Positions 58,339 to 64,000 of a DNA stretch of 64,000 nt are shown piece by piece (the stretch's first letter is position 1; the number at the start of each line of letters is the position of its first letter). This stretch comes from Glycomyces sp. TRM65418 (GTDB lineage Bacteria > Actinomycetota > Actinomycetes > Mycobacteriales > Micromonosporaceae), in NCBI RefSeq assembly GCF_019710475.1, contig NZ_JAJFAX010000003.1, positions 248,001-312,000 of the forward strand, read 5' to 3'. Under the pieces are notes generated by a model. That model saw only the letters and a list, made by a program, of their open reading frames with translations, searched no databases and was not told where the DNA came from. Both the position numbers and the translations under genes were made by a program.

Positions 58339-59224
58339 TACCGCAATCCCCGCCGAGTCGAGGGCGCCGCAGCGGCGACGCCGCGGCGGATCCGGAGGGC
58401 GGACCCTGCGATCGATCGGCAAGCACACCATGCTCGCCGCCTTCTCGGCGATCATGATCTATCCGCTGATCTGGCTGCTCGTGTCGAGCTTCAAACCCAA
58501 CAGCGAGATCTTCCGCGACCTCAGCGTCTTCACGACCGACCTCACCGTCGAGAACTACGCCAACGGCTGGGACGACCTGCAGTTCCCCTTCGGCGTGTTC
58601 ATCGTGAACTCCTCGCTCATCGCGTTCGGCGCGATCGTGGGCAACCTCTTCTCGTGCTCGCTGGCCGCCTATGCCTTCGCCCGTCTGCGGTTCCGCGGGC
58701 GCCGGCCGCTCTTCGCGATCATGCTCGGCTCGATCATGCTGCCGTTCCAGGTGCTCATGGTGCCGCAGTTCATCATCTTCAAGGAACTCGGCTGGCTCAA
58801 CACCGTCCTGCCGCTCATCGCGCCGAAGTTCCTGGCGACCGAGGCGTTCTTCGTGTTCCTCATGGTGCAGTTCATCCGCAACCTGCCCAAGGAGCTCTTC
58901 GAGGCCGCCCGCATCGACGGGGCCGGGCACTTCCGCTCGTTCTTCCAGATCACCCTGCCGCTCATCGTGCCCGCGCTCGCGACGACCGCGATCTTCACCT
59001 TCATCTGGACGTGGGGCGACTTCTTCGGCCCGCTGGTCTACCTGCGCCTGCCCGAGACGTGGCCGGTCTCCTTGGCGCTCAAGGGCTTCCTCGACGCCCA
59101 GTCGAGCTCGGACTACGGATCGATGTTCGCCATGAGCGTCGTCTCGCTCCTGCCGATGTTCCTCGTGTTCCTCCTCGGCCAGCGCTTCCTCATCAAGGGG
59201 GTCGCGACCACGGGCATCAAGTAG
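58328..59224 (+). CDS. ABC sugar permease, MalG type
   Basis: 298 aa, six transmembrane helices, EAA motif EAARIDGAGHFRSFFQITLP. The ATG lies inside the previous gene (11-bp overlap), so translation is coupled. A hairpin follows 5 nt after the stop. With the solute-binding protein it forms an importer that must borrow an ATPase, as multi-sugar MsiK does in actinomycetes. Confidence 0.9.
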   Translation: MTTDTAIPAESRAPQRRRRGGSGGRTLRSIGKHTMLAAFSAIMIYPLIWLLVSSFKPNSEIFRDLSVFTTDLTVENYANGWDDLQFPFGVFIVNSSLIAFGAIVGNLFSCSLAAYAFARLRFRGRRPLFAIMLGSIMLPFQVLMVPQFIIFKELGWLNTVLPLIAPKFLATEAFFVFLMVQFIRNLPKELFEAARIDGAGHFRSFFQITLPLIVPALATTAIFTFIWTWGDFFGPLVYLRLPETWPVSLALKGFLDAQSSSDYGSMFAMSVVSLLPMFLVFLLGQRFLIKGVATTGIK

Positions 59225-59229
59225 GCGTC

Positions 59230-59264
59230 GGTCCGCTTGCAGCCCTGCAGGGGCTGGCGGGACC
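59230..59264. terminator. Bidirectional bulged hairpin terminator
   Basis: GGTCCGC pairs with GCGGGACC (one bulged G) outside and CAGCCC with GGGCTG inside, between convergent permease and ATP-grasp genes. Confidence 0.6.
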
Positions 59265-59269
59265 GGGCC

Positions 59270-60127
59270 TCAGCGCAGGAGCGCCTCGATGAGGGGCCGC
59301 ACGTCCGCGCCTTCGGGGAAGTCGCTCACCTGACCGTCGCCCGCTTCGATGACGCGCCAGGCGCCGTCGGCGCGGCGGGCGAGATCGGTCGTGACGAAAC
59401 GGGCCTCCAGCGCCGCGACCGCGTCGCCGACCCCGGTGACGTCCGGGTCGAGGAGCCGTCCCGGGGTGTCCGGGTGGGCGGTGGTCATGACCGGTACGCC
59501 GTCGAGCCACCAGACCCGGGCCTGGTCGGTGCGGCCGCCGGCGTCGGTGAAGTCCTCGAAGGCGCGCAGCACGATGCCGCCGTACAGGTCCTCGCCCTGC
59601 AGGTCGCGGAACGCCGACACGACCCGGCGCACCGCGGCCCGGTCGGCGAGGTCCGGGACGTGGCAGGCGATATCCCACTCGTGCTTGCGCGACTTCACGA
59701 AGTCCTTCACGATGGCGGCCTTCGCGTCCAGTGCGGCCGCGGCCGCGTCGAGCCAGGCGTCGAGTCCGGCGAGGTCCTCGGTCCACACGCTCGCCGGGGT
59801 GCAGTCGCGGAAGCACCCGTACCAGCCGGGGAGCTCGTGGGCGCGCCGGTAGGCGTCCGCGTCGGTCAGCAGGCGGCATCCTTTGGCCGCCAAGGAGGCC
59901 TCCAGGGCCGCATAGCGGTCGGCGGTGACCATCCAGCCGCGGTACCAGGCCGGGCCGAGGTCCGCGGGCACACGCCTGACGGCCTCGGCGAGATCGCCGC
60001 GGGCCAGGGCGTCGTGGTCGACGAGCGCCACCTCGGTCGCGGCCTCGGCCTCCCGGGCGAAGTGCGGGTCCGGTCTGCGGGAACGGGCCGGGGCGAGCGG
60101 GTCGGCGCACAGCAGCAGCGCGGTCAT
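59270..60127 (-). CDS. ATP-grasp protein (R2K/DUF4343-like)
   Basis: 285 aa. IVKDFVKSRKHEWDIACHV and LYGGIVLRAFEDFTDAGGR are the ATP-binding lysine and acidic segments of R2K-type ATP-grasp proteins; WRVIEAGDGQVSDFPEGAD is the C-terminal nucleotide/metal part. R2K proteins are proposed peptide ligases or modifiers. AGAGGA is 4 nt before the ATG. No peptide precursor gene is obvious nearby. Confidence 0.72.
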   Translation of the reverse strand: MTALLLCADPLAPARSRRPDPHFAREAEAATEVALVDHDALARGDLAEAVRRVPADLGPAWYRGWMVTADRYAALEASLAAKGCRLLTDADAYRRAHELPGWYGCFRDCTPASVWTEDLAGLDAWLDAAAAALDAKAAIVKDFVKSRKHEWDIACHVPDLADRAAVRRVVSAFRDLQGEDLYGGIVLRAFEDFTDAGGRTDQARVWWLDGVPVMTTAHPDTPGRLLDPDVTGVGDAVAALEARFVTTDLARRADGAWRVIEAGDGQVSDFPEGADVRPLIEALLR

Positions 60128-60192
60128 GGCGTCCTCTTTCAGTCGGTCGGGCTGCCGACAGGATGCACCGGGACGTCAATACGACGGACCGG

Positions 60193-61026
60193 TCAGGTGG
60201 CCGAGAGGAAGCCCGTCTCCAGCATGACCACGACCGCGAGGCCGAGGATGCAGCGGTACCAGACGAAGATGAACACGCTGTGCTTGGCGACCCACTTGAG
60301 CATCCAGTGCACCGCGGCCAGGCCGACGAAGAACGCGATCACCGTGGCCACGAGCATCTGCGCGCCGCTGGGCACCGAGCCCTCCGTCGCCGGGTCGAAG
60401 ACGTCGCCGAGGCTCAGGATGCCCGCGCCGAACACCGCCGGGATCGCCAGGAGGAACGAGTACCGCGCCGCCACCGAGCGGTCGAGGCCGATGAACAGGC
60501 CCGCCGTGATCGTGCCGCCCGAGCGGGAGACGCCCGGGATGAGCGCGGCCGCCTGGGCGAACCCGAGGATGAGGCCGTCCTTCAACCGGAAGTCCTCCCA
60601 CGTGCGGGTCTTGCGGCCGACGAGTTCGGCCAGCGCCAGGAGCAGGCCGAAGAAGACCAGGCTGAAGGCGACGAGCCAGAGGTTGCGGGCGCCGTCGCGG
60701 ATGGCGTCCTTGAAGAGCAGGCCGAAGAACACGATCGGCAGGGTGCCGATGATGACGTACCAGCCGAGCCGGTAGTCGGTCTCGCCCCGCAGATCCTTGT
60801 CGAACAGGCCCTTCCACCAGGCCGTGAGGATGCGGACGATGTCCTTCCAAAAGTAGAGCAGGACCGCCGTCTCCGTCCCCAGCTGCGTGACCGCCGTGAA
60901 GGAGGCCCCGGCGTCCTCTTCGAAGAACAGCGCGGAGGTGAGGCGCAGGTGCGCCGAGGAGGAGATCGGCAGCATCTCGGTGAGGCCCTGGACGACGCCG
61001 AGCACGACGGCCTCCAGCCAGGTCAT
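60193..61026 (-). CDS. uppP: Undecaprenyl-diphosphatase UppP/BacA
   Basis: 277 aa, eight transmembrane helices. Motifs [15 protein letters not shown] near the N-terminus and [13 protein letters not shown] in the second half hold the conserved Glu, Ser and Arg. It recycles the lipid carrier of peptidoglycan and confers bacitracin tolerance. No Shine-Dalgarno lies before the ATG; instead the stop of a short upstream ORF overlaps it (ATGA), suggesting coupled translation. Confidence 0.9.
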   Translation of the reverse strand: MTWLEAVVLGVVQGLTEMLPISSSAHLRLTSALFFEEDAGASFTAVTQLGTETAVLLYFWKDIVRILTAWWKGLFDKDLRGETDYRLGWYVIIGTLPIVFFGLLFKDAIRDGARNLWLVAFSLVFFGLLLALAELVGRKTRTWEDFRLKDGLILGFAQAAALIPGVSRSGGTITAGLFIGLDRSVAARYSFLLAIPAVFGAGILSLGDVFDPATEGSVPSGAQMLVATVIAFFVGLAAVHWMLKWVAKHSVFIFVWYRCILGLAVVVMLETGFLSAT

Positions 61027-61076
61027 GTCGACCAACGGGAGGGGTCCTTCCGGGAGCGGCGGGAGGGCGTGTGCAT
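61023..61076 (-). CDS. Possible leader peptide coupled to uppP
   Basis: 17 codons, [17 protein letters not shown], ending in a TGA that overlaps the uppP ATG. A GTG 5 codons upstream (VTKEA...) is an alternative start. A weak AAAGAAG lies upstream. It is Arg/Ser-rich and could serve a leader or coupling role, explaining why uppP lacks its own ribosome site. Small size means chance cannot be excluded. Confidence 0.4.
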   Translation of the reverse strand: MHTPSRRSRKDPSRWST

Positions 61077-61277
61077 GTGCGCTTCTTTCGTCACTTCGAC
61101 GTGCGGGCGTCGCACGCGCCCTGCGGCGTCCGTCGCGACGGGGCCATCTTGCCAGACCCGCGGCGGTGAGCGGCCGGCCCACGCTTCGGTGGTGAGCGGC
61201 GACAAGCCCGCGTCGAGGAGGAGACGCGGGCCGGTCCTTCACGGGCGCCGGGCGTGCCCGCTCGGCCCGGGCAGGGG

Positions 61278-61314
61278 CGAGGGCCGGAGGGGATGCGCAG
61301 CCCTCCGGCCCTCG
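61278..61314. terminator. Terminator of the GH16 gene
   Basis: CGAGGGCCGGAGGG and CCCTCCGGCCCTCG form a perfect 14-bp stem with a nine-base loop, 13 nt downstream of the GH16 stop. Of the 301 bases between GH16 and uppP this and the possible leader ORF are the only structures seen; a -10-like CAAGAT sits ~120 nt upstream of uppP. Confidence 0.75.
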
Positions 61315-61327
61315 GTTCGCATTCAGG

Positions 61328-62614
<1,287 letters not shown>

Positions 62615-62642
62615 AAAAGGCGTCCTCTCATGCCGCGGGAGA

Positions 62643-62655
62643 GGGAGCGCTGCGG
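62643..62655. promoter_or_regulatory. Weak CebR-like half-site near GH16 promoter
   Basis: GGGAGCGCTGCGG carries the AGCGCT core and one CebR-like half. It lies in the leader of the GH16 mRNA. Likely secondary to the main operator. Confidence 0.3.
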
Positions 62656-62675
62656 CCCGATGGAGATGGGACATC

Positions 62676-62691
62676 GAGAGAGCGCTCTCTC
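62676..62691. promoter_or_regulatory. Perfect 16-bp LacI-type operator of GH16 gene
   Basis: GAGAGAGCGCTCTCTC is a perfect palindrome around AGCGCT, the core of LacI-family cellulose/glucan regulator sites (CebR/CelR type has TGGGAGCGCTCCCA). It lies ~16 nt downstream of the -10 box and 62 nt before the GTG. Confidence 0.72.
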
Positions 62692-62706
62692 TAAATATTC
62701 CTATCT

Positions 62707-62735
62707 TTTTTACCATCGGCATAGATCATTGTCAA
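62707..62735 (-). promoter_or_regulatory. Promoter of the GH16 gene
   Basis: On the minus strand TTGACA (62735-62730) and TAAAAA (62712-62707) are 17 bp apart within an unusually AT-rich stretch; the operator lies just downstream. Confidence 0.6.
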
Positions 62736-62785
62736 TAGGTCGAATCGGGGCGAAGGGCCGCGGTCGCCGGCGGCCCTTCGCCGGC

Positions 62786-63673
62786 TCAACCCTTGACGGC
62801 GCCGCCGAGGCTCGCGCCGTTGAGGAACAGGCGCTGGAAGACCAGGAACAGCGCGATCGGGATCAGCGACGAGATCGCCAGCGCCGCGAGGAACACGTCC
62901 AGCTCCACGAACCGCTGGAGGACCGGCAGCCGCACCGAGAGCGGCTGGAGGTCCGGGTCGGGGAGCACCAGCATCGGCCACAGGAAGTCCTTCCAGGAGG
63001 CGATGACGGCGAAGACCGAGACCACGCCGATGATCGGCCGCGACATCGGCAGCACGATCGACCAGAACAGGCGGTAGGGCCCGGCCCCGTCCACGCGGGC
63101 CGCCTCGAAGACCTCCCTCGGCAGGTTCGCGAAGAACCGCTGCATGAGCAGCACGTTGAACGCGTTGGCGCCCGCCGGGAGCCACACCGCCCAGAACGTG
63201 TTCAGCATGGACGCGCCGACCAGCGGCGGGTCGAGGATCGTCAGGTAGAGCGGGACGAGCAGGACCACGCCGGGGACGAACAGCGTCGCCAGGACCGCGC
63301 CCGAGATGACCTTGCCGATGCGGGGGCGCAGGACGGCGAGCGCGTAGCCGCCGGTGGCGGCGACGAGGAGCTGCACGGCCCAGGAGCCGGCGGCGAGGGC
63401 GATGGTGTTGAAGAAGTACTTGTCGATCTCGACGCGGGTCCACGCCTCCGCCAGGTTGGCGAAGTCGAAGCCGTTCGGCCAGAGGGCCATGGGTCGGCGC
63501 AGCGTGTCCTGCGTGGGCGTGACGGCGGCTTTGGCGAGCCACAGCATCGGGCCGAGGCCCGCGACGGCCAGCCCGGCCAGGAGCGCGCCGTGGGCGATCC
63601 GCGCGCTCCACTTGACGCTGGGGCGCTTCCAGTCGGTGGGGGCCAGCAGTCCTCGGTCGCTTCTGGCGCTCAT
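62786..63673 (-). CDS. ABC sugar permease, MalG type
   Basis: 295 aa, six transmembrane helices; EAA motif EVFEAARVDGAGPYRLFWS. ATG overlaps the stop of the upstream permease (ATGA). It belongs to a second sugar importer whose remaining genes lie beyond base 64000. The GH16 gene follows it downstream but has its own promoter. Confidence 0.88.
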   Translation of the reverse strand: MSARSDRGLLAPTDWKRPSVKWSARIAHGALLAGLAVAGLGPMLWLAKAAVTPTQDTLRRPMALWPNGFDFANLAEAWTRVEIDKYFFNTIALAAGSWAVQLLVAATGGYALAVLRPRIGKVISGAVLATLFVPGVVLLVPLYLTILDPPLVGASMLNTFWAVWLPAGANAFNVLLMQRFFANLPREVFEAARVDGAGPYRLFWSIVLPMSRPIIGVVSVFAVIASWKDFLWPMLVLPDPDLQPLSVRLPVLQRFVELDVFLAALAISSLIPIALFLVFQRLFLNGASLGGAVKG

Positions 63674-64000
63674 GCGTTGCTCCAGGATCGGGTGAGGCGG
63701 AAGTACAGCACGGAGAAGGCCGTGAGCACCACGGCGAGCATGAGGCTCAGGGCGGCCGCGGCGCCGTAGTCGCCGCCGAGCGAGTTGGTGAACGCGTACC
63801 GGTAGATGAGCAGCAGCAGCGTCAAGGTCCGGTTCGCGGGTCCGCCGTCGGTGAACAGGAACGGCTCGAGGAAGACCTGGACGGTGCCGATGATCTGGAG
63901 GATGAAGGTGACCAGCAGGATCCCGCGCAGCTGCGGGAGCGTGATGTGCCAGACCTTGCGCCACACGCCCCCGCCGTCGATCTCGGCGGCCTCGTAGAGG
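63670..64000 (-). CDS. ABC sugar permease, MalF type (5' part outside window)
   Basis: Only the last ~109 codons are in the window. The part present includes the EAA loop (LYEAAEIDGGG, then WRKVWHITLPQL) and two transmembrane helices (ILLVTFILQIIGTVQVFLEP and the terminal one). Coupled to the MalG-type gene by a 4-bp overlap. Confidence 0.85.
   Translation of the reverse strand, partial: LYEAAEIDGGGVWRKVWHITLPQLRGILLVTFILQIIGTVQVFLEPFLFTDGGPANRTLTLLLLIYRYAFTNSLGGDYGAAAALSLMLAVVLTAFSVLYFRLTRSWSNA

Overview
The window is very GC-rich (clearly above 70% by eye), densely coded on both strands, and reads as the chromosome of a filamentous-type actinomycete. Supporting signs are two mycothiol-dependent (maleylpyruvate-isomerase-like) proteins, a large ATPase-LuxR (LAL) regulator, dynamin-like GTPases of the IniA type, many GTG/TTG starts, Tat/lipoprotein signals, and at least 20 genes with a TANNNT-like -10 box only 6-8 nt before the start codon, which is the leaderless-mRNA layout common in actinobacteria. 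Glycomycetaceae or Micromonosporales would fit, but the sequence alone does not settle the genus. No rRNA, tRNA, CRISPR array, insertion sequence or prophage block was seen.

Layout. 0-6.3 kb: a minus-strand operon of two dynamin-like GTPases with a membrane-anchored GrpE-like protein between them, divergent from a LAL regulator translationally coupled to a small LuxR-type HTH protein. 6.3-16.4 kb: mostly single housekeeping or accessory genes (glycosyltransferase, arylamine N-acetyltransferase, HlyIII, DUF1992, DoxX, DUF4180, methyltransferase, DinB, VOC) and a zinc-ribbon/coiled-coil protein next to an AT-rich island with an inverted repeat. 16.5-24.5 kb: rhomboid protease coupled to a 67-aa protein, FKBP lipoprotein, BNR propeller coupled to a MoaD-like protein, HNH lipoprotein, and a MerR/aldo-keto reductase pair with a classical 19-bp-spacer MerR promoter. 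24.5-39 kb: a lone tyrosine recombinase, then genes for nucleic-acid repair and processing (Ada-AlkA glycosylase, alkylguanine methyltransferase, two exonuclease III paralogues, a Ski2-like helicase with DUF3516, ArfB) mixed with membrane and secreted proteins. 39-52 kb: a GH43 enzyme, orphan response regulator, LysR, MurA paralogue, PadR, RraA-like protein, Tat-exported PQQ-type sugar dehydrogenase, a WYL regulator divergent from a VOC/YdeI operon with a fine operator, an aminotransferase and an EamA exporter. 52-64 kb: carbohydrate utilisation.

The last region holds two GH43-like or (alpha/alpha)6 hydrolases, a solute-binding protein divergent from two permeases, a secreted GH16 beta-glucanase with a ricin-type lectin domain, and the start of a second sugar permease pair, with UppP and an ATP-grasp protein in between. 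LacI-family-type operators lie just downstream of the -10 boxes of three promoters here. No LacI regulator and no transport ATPase is encoded in the window, so both must act in trans. UppP has no clear Shine-Dalgarno of its own and is preceded by a short ORF whose stop overlaps its start codon.

There is no single obvious new defence or mobile system. The most notable points are the dynamin/GrpE/LAL cluster, the zinc-ribbon coiled-coil gene with its AT-rich palindrome, the LacI-operator set, the perfect operators and palindromes at 48990, 46733 and 52114, and the consistent leaderless promoter geometry.
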